A stretch of 39,900 nt of DNA from Pseudostreptobacillus hongkongensis. GTDB lineage: Bacteria > Fusobacteriota > Fusobacteriia > Fusobacteriales > Leptotrichiaceae. The notes beneath the pieces are model-generated. The model searched no databases and was not told the DNA's origin. It saw nothing but the letters and a program-made list of their open reading frames with translations. The first letter of the stretch is position 1; every line of letters starts with the position of its first letter. A program made the translations under genes and the position numbers. Below, piece after piece: positions 28,535 to 37,323 of the stretch. The stretch is from NCBI RefSeq assembly GCF_001559795.1, contig NZ_LOHY01000075.1, forward strand, positions 1 to 39,900, given 5' to 3'.

Positions 28535-30829
28535 CTATTTTTTTATCTTTATTCCCATATTCATTAATTTTTGCTCTAATTTTCTTTGTTTTTCATCTTC
28601 TTTTTTCTTTTTAATATCAAATTTCTTTTTATTATTTTTCTTAGGTTTTACATAATCAGGATTTTTTCTTGTAAGAGCTACTCTTTGTCTAGCTATATCT
28701 ATATCTAAAACTCTTACCTTAATTATTTGCCCTATAGATAATACCTTAGTAGGATCTGCTACAAATTCATCAGATATTTGAGATAAATGTATCATAGCAT
28801 CATTTTTTAAACCTATATCAACAAATACTCCAAATTTAGTTACATTTCTTACAGTTCCTTCAAGTTCCATTCCAACTTTTAAATCTTCTATACTTAAAAC
28901 ATCTTCTCTAAGAATAGGCATGTCATAATCATCACGTGGATCACGTCTATCCTTAATTAATGCTTCATATACATCTTTAGTAGTTTTATCTAATCCATTT
29001 TCTTTAATAATTTCATCTAAGTTTACACCTTTTAATTTTTCTCTAACTTCAACAATATTTTCTTTTAATTCATTTACATTTGAATTAGATTTTTCTAATA
29101 TCATTTCAGCTATTTTATATGATTCTGGATGGATTATAGTATTATCAAGTGGATTATCACTATCAGGTATAACAACGAAACCTGCTAATTGTTCAAATGC
29201 CTTAGATCCTAATCCTTTAACTTTTAATATTTCTTTTCTATTTTTAAAGTCTCCATTTTCACGTCTATACTCAACAATATTTTTAGCAATATTCTTTTTA
29301 ATACCTGATACGTATCCTAAAAGTTGAGCACTCGCTGTATTAACATTAACTCCAACTCTATTAACTATTTTTTCTATAGTTTGTTCTAATTCTTCATTTA
29401 ATTTTTTCTGATTTACATCATGTTGATACATACCAACACCTATAGATTTAGGATCTATTTTAACAAGTTCTGCTAATGGATCTTGTATTCTTCTTGAAAT
29501 AGATATAGTTCCACGAACTGTAACATCTAAATCAGGGAATTCTTCAGCTGCAACTTTAGAAGCTGAATAAACTGAAGCTCCAGCTTCATTAACTATAATA
29601 TATCCTATTTTTTTATCCTTATATTCCTTTAAAACTTCTGTTACAAAGCTTGCTGTTTCACGGGATGCAGTTCCATTCCCTATAGCTACTATATCTACAT
29701 CATATTTTTTAATATATTTAAGTATTTTTTCACGCGCAGTTGCAAGTTGCTTTTCTGTATGCATTTCTTTAACAAGATAAACTACATCATTTTCTCTAAA
29801 GAAGCCTTCGCTATCAATAATAGCAAGTTTTGCCCCAGTTCTATAACCAGGATCTAGTCCTAGTATAGTTTTTTTGTATAAAGGTGGTTGAAGTAATAAA
29901 TCTTCTAAATTCTTAGCAAAATTATCTATAGCTTCACCTTCTGATTTTTCAGTTAAAACATTTCTTAATTCATTTTCAATAGATGGATAAATTAATCTAT
30001 CTAACGAATCATTTATTACATTAATTAAGAAATCTTTTAAATTAGAATTTTCAAAATTATCATTGAATAAATGAGTGACAATATTTTCACGTGTTTTATC
30101 ATCTATTTCTAATGTAACTTTTAGTATTTTTTCATTTTCTCCTCTGTTTATAGCAAGAACTCTGTGTGAAAGTATTTTGTTATATTCTTCAGAGAAATCA
30201 TAATAATCTTTATACACTTGTTTTGTATCTAATTCCTGATTTTTTTCTATAACCTTAGAAACTACCATAGATTTTTCTGATAATACTTTTCTTAAATATT
30301 CTCTATTTTCTAATCTCTCAGATAATTTTTGAGCCAATATTAAATGCGCGCCTTCACAAGCTGCGTCAATATCAACCACATTTTCTGTTATATATTTAGA
30401 AGCTTCTTCTTTAAACATATCCATAGTTGTATTTGAATTTTTAATAAATTCAGATAATGGTTCTAAACCATTTTCTATAGCTATATCGGCCTTAGTTTTT
30501 TTCTTTTTCTTATATGGCATATATAGATCTTCAACTCTTTGAAGAACCATAGCTTCTTTAATATCTTTTTCAAGTTCTGGAGTTAATGCTCCTTGTTCTT
30601 CTATTAATCTAATTACTTCTTCTTTTCTCTTTTCTAAATTTCTAAAATATGTTACTTTATCTATAATATCTCTAATTTGTTCTTCATCAAGATTTCCTGT
30701 AACTTCTTTTCTATATCTTGAAATGAAAGGAATAGTTGATCCTTCATCATATAGTTTTACTGTGTTTTCTACCTGTTCAACTCTAACATTTAACTCAACA
30801 GATACACTTTCAAATATCTTTTTTTCCAC
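28535..30829 (-). CDS. tex: Tex-family S1 RNA-binding protein
   Basis: Tex is a conserved nucleic-acid-binding factor linked to transcription, toxin expression and stress tolerance. Domains in order are an N-terminal helical part (ISRYRKEVTGNLDEEQIRDI), a YqgF/RNase H-like domain (GLDPGYRTGAKLAIID, then AIGNGTASRET), helix-hairpin-helix repeats (VNTASAQLLGYVSGI, ILKVKGLGSKAFEQLAGF), and a C-terminal S1 domain (GTVRNVTKFGVFVDIGLKNDAMIHLSQ) with a basic lysine tail. The length of 764 residues is typical. It starts with GTG after GGAGG and is the first gene of the 15-gene run, with its own promoter at 30859-30887. Confidence 0.96.
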   Translation of the reverse strand: MEKKIFESVSVELNVRVEQVENTVKLYDEGSTIPFISRYRKEVTGNLDEEQIRDIIDKVTYFRNLEKRKEEVIRLIEEQGALTPELEKDIKEAMVLQRVEDLYMPYKKKKKTKADIAIENGLEPLSEFIKNSNTTMDMFKEEASKYITENVVDIDAACEGAHLILAQKLSERLENREYLRKVLSEKSMVVSKVIEKNQELDTKQVYKDYYDFSEEYNKILSHRVLAINRGENEKILKVTLEIDDKTRENIVTHLFNDNFENSNLKDFLINVINDSLDRLIYPSIENELRNVLTEKSEGEAIDNFAKNLEDLLLQPPLYKKTILGLDPGYRTGAKLAIIDSEGFFRENDVVYLVKEMHTEKQLATAREKILKYIKKYDVDIVAIGNGTASRETASFVTEVLKEYKDKKIGYIIVNEAGASVYSASKVAAEEFPDLDVTVRGTISISRRIQDPLAELVKIDPKSIGVGMYQHDVNQKKLNEELEQTIEKIVNRVGVNVNTASAQLLGYVSGIKKNIAKNIVEYRRENGDFKNRKEILKVKGLGSKAFEQLAGFVVIPDSDNPLDNTIIHPESYKIAEMILEKSNSNVNELKENIVEVREKLKGVNLDEIIKENGLDKTTKDVYEALIKDRRDPRDDYDMPILREDVLSIEDLKVGMELEGTVRNVTKFGVFVDIGLKNDAMIHLSQISDEFVADPTKVLSIGQIIKVRVLDIDIARQRVALTRKNPDYVKPKKNNKKKFDIKKKKEDEKQRKLEQKLMNMGIKIKK

Positions 30830-30858
30830 GATATATCCTCCAATACATTCTTCTTATC

Positions 30859-30887
30859 ATTTTAACATATTTAGAGCTAAATTTCAA
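30859..30887 (-). promoter_or_regulatory. Promoter of the tex-to-bamA operon
   Basis: TTGAAA (30882-30887), a 17-nt spacer and TAAAAT (30859-30864) read leftward, about 30 nt ahead of the tex GTG. It is placed directly after the murA terminator. Confidence 0.75.
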
Positions 30888-30910
30888 AGAAAATCAAGAA
30901 AAATAGAGTA

Positions 30911-30953
30911 ATAAAAAAGAATATATACCACAATTTCTGTAATATATATTCTT
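30911..30953 (-). terminator. Intrinsic terminator after murA
   Basis: A perfect 11-bp stem, AAGAATATATA (30917-30927) with TATATATTCTT (30943-30953), encloses a 15-nt loop and is followed on the minus strand by TTTTTTATT. The stem is AT-rich but long. It ends the transcript that includes murA, about 50 nt after its stop. Confidence 0.75.
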
Positions 30954-31000
30954 ATTCTTTAAAAAGTCAATATTTATAATATCAACCTTCAAAATATCTT

Positions 31001-32269
31001 TTAAACATTCAATTTAATTCTTTCAATTCTAGCCCCAACTTTTTTTAATTTTTCTTCTAATTTATCATATCCTCTATCTATATGATATATTCTACTTAAA
31101 GTTGTTTCTCCATCTGCAATTAAACCTGCAACAACAAGTGCTGCTCCGGCTCTTAAATCTGATGCCATTACATTAGTACCATATATCTTATCTACACCTT
31201 CAATATTAGCTATTCCATGTCTTATAGATATATTAGTTCCCATTCTATTAAATTCAGGTACATGCATAAATCTATTTTCAAATACAGTTTCTTCAACTTC
31301 ACTATGACCTTTAATCATTGCTAATAATAACATCATTTGTGCTTGCATATCTGTTGGGAAACCTGGATGAGGCATAGTAACAATTTTAGCTGGTTTTAAT
31401 TTATCCTTATCAGCTTTAACTATTAATATATCTCCTTCTCTTTCAAATTCTACTCCCATAGATTCAAGATTATTTTTAAACACACCTAATTCTTCAATAT
31501 TAGCATTTTTAATCTTTAAATCTCCTTCTGTTAAAATAGATGCTATTACATAAGTTCCAGCTTCTATTCTATCAGGCATTATAGAATATTCTGTTGCATT
31601 TAATTTTTCTACACCTTCTATAGTTATAGTATTTGTCCCTAATCCTTCAATTTTTGCACCCATTTTAATTAAAAATCTACCCAAATCTACAACTTCTGGT
31701 TCTTTTGCTGCATTTATTATTCTAGTTGTTCCATGTATTTTAACAGCAGCCATTAATAAATTTTGAGTAGCTCCAACTGATGGGAAACTCATAGCTATAT
31801 CAGCACCCTTTAAATTTTCAGAAACAACATGAACATATCCTCTAATCTGAGTAATTTCAGCACCTAATGCTTCAAACCCTTTTAAATGTATATCAACTGG
31901 TCTTGAACCTATAGCACATCCTCCAGGAAGAGAAACTACTGATTCTTTAAGATTAGCTATCATTGGACCCATAACTAAAAATGAAGCTCTCATTTGTTTA
32001 ACTATTTCATAACTTGCTTCGTTTCTTTTAAATCCATCATTAATTATTCTATAACTATTATCACCTATTTTTTCAACTTTCATACCAAAATCTTCTAAAA
32101 GATGAAATAGAACTCTAATATCTTTTAAATCAGGAACATTATGTAAAACATATTCTCCTTTTTCAACAAGAGTTGCAATAACTATAGGAAGAGCTGCATT
32201 TTTTGCTCCACTAACTTCTATTACTCCATTTAGAGGGTGTCCACCTTCTATTTTAAATCCATCTACCAC
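31001..32269 (-). CDS. murA: UDP-N-acetylglucosamine 1-carboxyvinyltransferase
   Basis: MurA transfers enolpyruvate from PEP to UDP-GlcNAc, the first committed step of peptidoglycan synthesis and the target of fosfomycin. The N-terminal GGHPLNGVIEVSGAKNAALPI is diagnostic. The active-site loop PGGCAIGSRPVD contains Cys118, the residue that reacts with fosfomycin (some bacteria carry Asp instead). PHPGFPTDMQAQ and the C-terminal SDLRAGAALVVAGL also match. The length of 422 residues is normal. The start is GTG after GGAGG. It is the last gene of the exonuclease-nadK-recN unit. Confidence 0.97.
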   Translation of the reverse strand: MVDGFKIEGGHPLNGVIEVSGAKNAALPIVIATLVEKGEYVLHNVPDLKDIRVLFHLLEDFGMKVEKIGDNSYRIINDGFKRNEASYEIVKQMRASFLVMGPMIANLKESVVSLPGGCAIGSRPVDIHLKGFEALGAEITQIRGYVHVVSENLKGADIAMSFPSVGATQNLLMAAVKIHGTTRIINAAKEPEVVDLGRFLIKMGAKIEGLGTNTITIEGVEKLNATEYSIMPDRIEAGTYVIASILTEGDLKIKNANIEELGVFKNNLESMGVEFEREGDILIVKADKDKLKPAKIVTMPHPGFPTDMQAQMMLLLAMIKGHSEVEETVFENRFMHVPEFNRMGTNISIRHGIANIEGVDKIYGTNVMASDLRAGAALVVAGLIADGETTLSRIYHIDRGYDKLEEKLKKVGARIERIKLNV

Positions 32270-32282
32270 GTTATTTCCTCCA

Positions 32283-32846
32283 CTAATTTTCTAATTTTTC
32301 AGCTATAGGACATTTAGTCCCACAAAATCTATCTAATAAACCTAAAGGCTTATAGTAAAAAGCTAATTCAGGTAATTTACTAACAACTATATTATAGTAT
32401 TTTAAACTTATTTTTTTACCTAGAGATTTATAATATATTTCATCAAGTCCAGCATCTTGTATTCTTTCTTTAAAAGTTTTAGGTACTGGGTTTTCAGGTA
32501 TTTTCTTTAAAGCATCATTTGAAACTACCACAAGTCCTATATCCCCTATATAGCTTAATCCATCTACCATTTTACAAGGAATATGCATAACTTGTGCTAT
32601 CCTTATATATTTCTTAATATTTATTAAATCTACATCTCTAGAAATTATCATTTTTTTTGCTGCTTTTTTCATAAGAGCCTTTTTAACTTCAGGATAAATA
32701 TATTTTTCAGACATTTCTTCTTTAGTAAGTGCAACTATAACTCTTTCTCTATATTCACCTAAATAACGATTTTTTTCAACTCTAGCATCTATTATTCTAT
32801 CTTTTGATTTTTCTATTTCTTTCATCAAATCATTTTCTAACATCAT
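32283..32846 (-). CDS. YueI/DUF1694 family protein
   Basis: The core matches DUF1694: RYLGEYRERVIVALTKEEM, YPEVKKALMKKAAKKMIISRDV, KYIRIAQVMHIPCKMVD, and GDIGLVVVSNDAL. The fold is thought to resemble the L7Ae-type RNA-binding proteins, but no function is established. An extra C-terminal ~60 residues ends with FCGTKCPIAEKL, whose two closely spaced cysteines could bind metal or form a disulfide. A TTG at 32864 is in frame, but AAGGTG stands 6 nt before the ATG at 32846, which I chose. The gene sits 13 nt upstream of murA. Confidence 0.75.
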   Translation of the reverse strand: MMLENDLMKEIEKSKDRIIDARVEKNRYLGEYRERVIVALTKEEMSEKYIYPEVKKALMKKAAKKMIISRDVDLINIKKYIRIAQVMHIPCKMVDGLSYIGDIGLVVVSNDALKKIPENPVPKTFKERIQDAGLDEIYYKSLGKKISLKYYNIVVSKLPELAFYYKPLGLLDRFCGTKCPIAEKLEN

Positions 32847-32866
32847 TTTTTTCACCTTAATCAATT

Positions 32867-33265
32867 CTAATATAGAAGAAATAGTATATACAATAATTTT
32901 ATTATAGTATAAGCTATTAAAAATATACTAAGTTTCTTCACTGCAACCTTACCTTCAGTTATATTTGTTAAAATATATAGAAAAGCAAATACTATTACTG
33001 TAAATAATATATATTTCATATTAAATCTTCCTAAAAATATAGCTATAAGGTCAGCTATTATATAGCAATAAAGTGCAATTTTTATAAAAAAACCTTTTGA
33101 AACTAAGTTAATTTGAGAATAAAAAGCATATAAATATATACCTACTGTAATACCTAACACATATATATTATTTGCTGTAAAAAAACGATAAATGAATGAA
33201 ACTAAGAATAGTAATATCAAACTATTTATTTGAATTGAATACTTTTCTAAAAAATCTAAATTCAT
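32867..33265 (-). CDS. Small integral membrane protein, unknown function
   Basis: This 132-residue protein is very hydrophobic with about four membrane segments (roughly residues 14-30, 34-48, 60-78 plus 83-100 and 110-131). It has few charged residues and no recognisable catalytic or transport motif. The ATG overlaps the end of the recombinase gene by 4 nt (ATGA-type coupling), and it is followed closely by the yueI-like gene, which supports it being expressed. I cannot assign a family. Confidence 0.7.
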   Translation of the reverse strand: MNLDFLEKYSIQINSLILLFLVSFIYRFFTANNIYVLGITVGIYLYAFYSQINLVSKGFFIKIALYCYIIADLIAIFLGRFNMKYILFTVIVFAFLYILTNITEGKVAVKKLSIFLIAYTIIKLLYILFLLY

Positions 33266-34122
33266 TCGTCATCTCCAATCTTAATACTTTGATATATTTT
33301 CTTTAATGTAGATTTTTCTACATGTGTATATATCTCCGTCGTTTTTATACTAGCATGACCTAGTAATTCTTGAACCATTCTAATATCAGCACCATTTTCA
33401 AGCAACATTGTTGCTGTTGAATGTCTGAATAAATGAGGATGAATATTTTTTTCAATTCCTACATTTTTAGCATGTATTTTTAATGTTTTCCAAAAATTTT
33501 CTCTTCTTATACCCGGAAATAACAAAAAATTTTCTTCTGCATTTTTTAATTTAGGTCTTACTTTTTCTATATATTCTTTTATTTCATTTTCTATACTAGA
33601 ATATATAGGTATATACCTATATTTACTACCTTTACCAAATACTTTTATAAACTCAAAATCAGAATTAGTTACATCTTTAATTTCTAAGTTTAATATTTCA
33701 GAAATTCTAGCCCCTGTTGCAATTAATAATTTTACTATTAATTGATCTCTTCTTTGATTTGGTGTATGGTTAAAACTTTCTATTATTTTTTTTATATCTT
33801 CTATACTAAGTATTTCTGGAAGTCTTTTTTCTTTTTTTAAATTTATTATCTTATTACCAGGATCTTTTTTTATAATCTTTTCCATATAACAAAATTTAAA
33901 AAAACCTTTTATACTAGTTACTTTTCTAATAACCGTATTATACACATACTTTTCTTTTAATTTTTCTATATATCTATATATATCTTCTGTTTCAACTTCA
34001 TCAATTTCCTTGCCTACATAAGCAAAAAATTTAGTTAAATCATTTCTATAGCTTTCTATAGTTTTTTCAGAATTACCTTTTTCAAATCTTAAATAATCAA
34101 GGAAATTTTCTACATAAACCAT
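33262..34122 (-). CDS. Xer-like tyrosine recombinase
   Basis: This has an N-terminal SAM-like DNA-binding domain (FLDYLRFEKGNSEKTIESYRNDL) and a C-terminal catalytic domain with the full tyrosine recombinase set: Arg139 in ATGARISEIL, a GKGSKYRYIP lysine turn, His230/Arg233 in HPHLFRHS, His256 in LGHASIKTT, and Tyr265 as the nucleophile. At 286 residues it matches XerC/XerD, which resolve chromosome dimers at dif. Its place in a housekeeping operon 2 nt after recN favours a Xer role rather than a phage or integron integrase. I cannot decide between XerC and XerD from sequence. GAGG precedes the ATG. Confidence 0.88.
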   Translation of the reverse strand: MVYVENFLDYLRFEKGNSEKTIESYRNDLTKFFAYVGKEIDEVETEDIYRYIEKLKEKYVYNTVIRKVTSIKGFFKFCYMEKIIKKDPGNKIINLKKEKRLPEILSIEDIKKIIESFNHTPNQRRDQLIVKLLIATGARISEILNLEIKDVTNSDFEFIKVFGKGSKYRYIPIYSSIENEIKEYIEKVRPKLKNAEENFLLFPGIRRENFWKTLKIHAKNVGIEKNIHPHLFRHSTATMLLENGADIRMVQELLGHASIKTTEIYTHVEKSTLKKIYQSIKIGDDE

Positions 34123-34124
34123 AT

Positions 34125-35756
34125 TTACCTCATCATTTCCTTAGCTATTTCTATACTTGCATTAGTTACCTTATCTCCTGATAATATTCTTGCTATTTCT
34201 TTAACTCTAGCTTCATTATCTAATAACTTAACCTTAGTATGTGTACTATCATTTTCTATTTCTTTATATATCAAATACTGAGTATCAGCTTTAGCTGCAA
34301 TTTGTGGTGAATGTGTCACACAAATAACCTGTACACTTCTAGAAAGTTCTTTTAACTTATTTGCTATTTTAACCACAGTTTCACCAGAAATACCCGTATC
34401 TATTTCATCAAATATTAAACAAGATATATTATCAACCTTAGAAAAAACTATTTTTAAGGCAAGCATTATTCTTGAAATTTCTCCACCTGATGCAATTTTA
34501 GATAAATCTTTTAATTCTTCACCTTTATTAGTTGAAATCATAAATTTAACTAAATCTGAACCATTATAACTTAATTTATCATGTTTTTTAAATTCTATAT
34601 CAAACTCAACATTAGACATATTTAAATCTAAAAGTTCTTTTTTTACATTTTCTTTTAAAGTTATTGACTTATTCTTTCTAATTTCTGATAACTTATCACA
34701 TAAACTAATATATTCTTCATAAAAATGTACTTTTTCTTTTTCTTTTTTTTCTAAAACATCACTAGAAAATTCAAGTTTTTCTAGTTTTGCTTTTATTTCA
34801 TCTGAATATTCTAATATCCCTTTTATATTTTTACCATATTTATACTTTAACTTTTTAATAACATTTAATCTACTATTAATTTCTTCTAATCTATATGGAT
34901 CTTGTTCTAATTCAGATAATTTAGAACCTATTTCACTAGAAATATCGTTTAATTCTTCATAAACATTGCTAAATCTTGAATCAAGTTCACTAAATTCATC
35001 TGAAAATTGAGCCAGTTTATCAAATTCACGCTTAACCTTAGAAATACTTGTATCATCTAAAATATTTACAATATTTTCTAATCTTTCTGTTATACTTCCT
35101 ATGTTAAACAATAACTTGTATTCTGATTCCAATTCCTCTTCTTCACCTATAATCAACTTAGCTGAATCTATTTCATTTACAGTAAATTCATATAGATCTT
35201 TTTTTTCTTTAACATCTATCTTTTCTTTTTCTATTTCAGAAATTTCAGAACTCAACTTATTTATTTTTGATATAGTAGACTTAAGTTTATCTTTAATCTC
35301 TGTAGTTTCTTTTTCAATGAATTTATCAAGTAAAGATAAATGATAATTTGAATTAAGTAAATATTGATGATCATGTTGTCCTACTATATCTAAAATATTA
35401 GAGCTTATTTCTTTAAGACCAGTTAAATTAAACCTTTTACCGTCTACCCTAACTTTATTGCTTTCATAATTATACTCTCTACTTATTATTAATTCATTTT
35501 CAAATTCATATTCTAGTTCATTGAATTTTTTAATTTGTTCACTATTTAGCTCAAAAACAGCTTCAACATTTAGTTTATCTGAAGCATTACCTATTAAATC
35601 TTTAGATGCTTTTTCACCTATAATCATAGTTATACCATCAAGTATTATAGATTTACCAGCACCTGTTTCTCCTGTTAAAACTGTAAGTCCATTATTTAAC
35701 TCTAAATTTAATTCATCTATTATAGCTAAATTTTCTATTTTTAGTTCTCTTAACAT
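34125..35756 (-). CDS. recN: DNA repair ATPase RecN
   Basis: RecN is an SMC-like protein recruited to double-strand breaks. It has Walker A GETGAGKS (29-36), a long central coiled coil rich in Glu/Lys/Ile (about 150-400), the ABC signature LSKIASGGEISRIMLALKI and Walker B CLIFDEIDTGISG. The length of 543 residues is normal. The frame stays open 42 codons further upstream, but that extension is not RecN-like and lies in an untranslated leader. GGGGG stands 5 nt before the ATG at 35756, and the family begins MLRELKIENLAII. A promoter at 35848-35876 and a terminator-like hairpin precede it. It is 2 nt ahead of the recombinase gene. Confidence 0.95.
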   Translation of the reverse strand: MLRELKIENLAIIDELNLELNNGLTVLTGETGAGKSIILDGITMIIGEKASKDLIGNASDKLNVEAVFELNSEQIKKFNELEYEFENELIISREYNYESNKVRVDGKRFNLTGLKEISSNILDIVGQHDHQYLLNSNYHLSLLDKFIEKETTEIKDKLKSTISKINKLSSEISEIEKEKIDVKEKKDLYEFTVNEIDSAKLIIGEEEELESEYKLLFNIGSITERLENIVNILDDTSISKVKREFDKLAQFSDEFSELDSRFSNVYEELNDISSEIGSKLSELEQDPYRLEEINSRLNVIKKLKYKYGKNIKGILEYSDEIKAKLEKLEFSSDVLEKKEKEKVHFYEEYISLCDKLSEIRKNKSITLKENVKKELLDLNMSNVEFDIEFKKHDKLSYNGSDLVKFMISTNKGEELKDLSKIASGGEISRIMLALKIVFSKVDNISCLIFDEIDTGISGETVVKIANKLKELSRSVQVICVTHSPQIAAKADTQYLIYKEIENDSTHTKVKLLDNEARVKEIARILSGDKVTNASIEIAKEMMR

Positions 35757-35791
35757 AATTCCCCCTATATTTAGAGATAATTTAAATAATA

Positions 35792-35817
35792 TAAAAACTC
35801 TTGCATATACAAGAGCT
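35792..35817 (-). terminator. Terminator-like hairpin in the recN leader
   Basis: On the minus strand CTCTTG (35810-35815) pairs with CAAGAG (35798-35803) across the loop TATATG, with a G-T and an A-T pair extending the stem, followed by TTTTTAT. It lies about 22-45 nt downstream of the recN promoter start point and 40 nt before the recN ATG. So it is either an attenuator or the terminator of the dead hsdS transcript from upstream. Confidence 0.55.
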
Positions 35818-35847
35818 TCCCATAATATATATGGTTTCACCAAAAAT

Positions 35848-35876
35848 ATTATATCATTATTTAAATGTTTATTCAA
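35848..35876 (-). promoter_or_regulatory. Promoter of recN
   Basis: TTGAAT (35871-35876), a 17-nt spacer and a perfect TATAAT (35848-35853) read leftward, giving a predicted leader of about 80 nt before the recN ATG. Confidence 0.65.
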
Positions 35877-35902
35877 TATCAACTTTTATACATATTTAAC
35901 TA

Positions 35903-36544
35903 TTATATCTTCCCTCTAAAAGCCTTATCAAGTATACTTTTTTCAATTAAATATATAGATTCCATTAAACTTAATAACTCAGATACCCTATTTTCTCTAT
36001 CAAGTACTGATTCTAATATACGTACTATCTCTTTTTGTTCTTCTATTGGGGGTAGGGGAATATATACTTCTTTGACTATATCTTTATTTAAATTTCTAAC
36101 AGTTGAGCCTTTAGCTTCTGAATCAAAAACATTTTTAATATATGGAGTTGTTAAAAGATAATAAAATAATTATATATTTAAATTACTATCCAGTCTTAGT
36201 AGTAACCAACCATCATGTATACAACCATTACAATTTAATATATATGGTCTTCCATAACTCATAGAATTTGTTAATAATAATTCTCCTTTTTTTACATATC
36301 TACTTTTATTAACACCTTATTTTATTATTTTTTCTTTACTTCCATTTATATATTTACTTTTTTCTGATGTATCTCCTATTTTTATACAATTAATTCCATC
36401 TTCACAATCAGTTAAAAATTCATTTATTGGTCTAGGTGATCCTCCTCTTTATATATTAAATATACTTCCAAGCCTTACCTATTCCCAGTTTTCTGGTAAT
36501 TCATATGGTTGTTCTTCCTTGATCTCTTTTATCTTCTCTTCCAT
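35903..36544 (-). pseudogene. hsdS: Type I restriction specificity subunit (HsdS) pseudogene
   Basis: Read in one frame from the ATG at 36544 (preceded by AAGGA), the 213 codons give a half-size, single-recognition-domain HsdS. It has KIKEIKEEQPYELPENWE, then VRLGSIFNI, RGGSPRP, GDTSEKSKYI, SRYVKKGELLLTNSMSYGRP, IPLPPIEEQKEIV and the C-terminal ILDKAFRGKI. Four nonsense codons interrupt it: codon 22 (TAG at 36479-36481), codon 32 (TAA, 36449-36451), codon 76 (TAA, 36317-36319) and codon 125 (TAA, 36170-36172). I find no frameshift. The first falls where family proteins have Trp in ENWEWV. There is no hsdM or hsdR in the window. It lies 17 nt after nadK and before the recN promoter, so it interrupts a housekeeping unit and was probably acquired. 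Confidence 0.85.
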
Positions 36545-36561
36545 ATTTTTCCTTTTCTATT

Positions 36562-37323
36562 TTATGACCAATGTAATTTTTCTTTTAAAACATCAAAATA
36601 ATTAGTATCTTCAATACATATTAAATCTATACCAAAATTACTTAATTTAGCTTTTACAAATTCTCCTTTTTTTAATTCTAAATGTAATCTTCCATCAACA
36701 TTTATACCTACACTTTCATCTTCTACTGAGAAATATAGATACTTATCTGATTGTAATATTATTGATCTTGCACTTAATGTTTGAGGTGCAAGAGGAGTTA
36801 TACATATAGCTTTTAATTCAGGATGTATTATAGGACCATTAGCAGATAAAGAATATGCTGTAGATCCTGTTGGAGTAGATACTATAACTCCATCTCCTCT
36901 ATATACATTTATCAATTTATCTTCTTGATAAGCATTTATTTTAATAAGTTTAGAATTTATAGTATTTTTTAATATACTTAATTCATTTAGAGCATAGTAT
37001 TTTTTATTTTTAAATTCTATTTCTAAAAAATCTCTATGTTCTAATCTATATTCGCCTTTTAAAAATCTATCAAAATTATCTTTAAAGTTATCCTTAGATA
37101 CCTTAGTCATATATCCTACATTACCATAATTTACTGAAAATACAGGAACATTTTTTTTACATAATAAGTCTACCAAAGAAAGAATAGTCCCATCTCCACC
37201 AAGACTAAGTAAAATATCTACATTATTAATATCATCAGATATTTCAACATTATTATCTTTTAAATATTCTATTATCCATTCTATATCTTTTATGTTATTT
37301 TTCTTTACTATTTTTACCTTCAT
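36562..37323 (-). CDS. nadK: NAD kinase
   Basis: NadK phosphorylates NAD to NADP. The sequence has the nucleotide-binding GGDGT (42-46), NELSILK, RGDGVIVSTPTGSTAYSLSANGPI and PLAPQTLSARSI, all diagnostic. At 253 residues it is among the shorter bacterial forms. GGGAG precedes the ATG, which lies inside the end of the exonuclease gene (29-nt overlap). nadK and recN are commonly linked; here an hsdS pseudogene separates them. Confidence 0.96.
   Translation of the reverse strand: MKVKIVKKNNIKDIEWIIEYLKDNNVEISDDINNVDILLSLGGDGTILSLVDLLCKKNVPVFSVNYGNVGYMTKVSKDNFKDNFDRFLKGEYRLEHRDFLEIEFKNKKYYALNELSILKNTINSKLIKINAYQEDKLINVYRGDGVIVSTPTGSTAYSLSANGPIIHPELKAICITPLAPQTLSARSIILQSDKYLYFSVEDESVGINVDGRLHLELKKGEFVKAKLSNFGIDLICIEDTNYFDVLKEKLHWS

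Noticed and set aside
35757-35882. Extension of recN by 42 codons upstream of the ATG at 35756
   Set aside because: The extra residues match nothing in RecN, the stretch contains a hairpin and lies just after a TATAAT box, and GGGGG marks the internal ATG.
35865-36161. Plus-strand open frame opposite the hsdS remnant
   Set aside because: It is the complement of the hsdS C-terminal half, whose minus-strand reading gives clear HsdS motifs.
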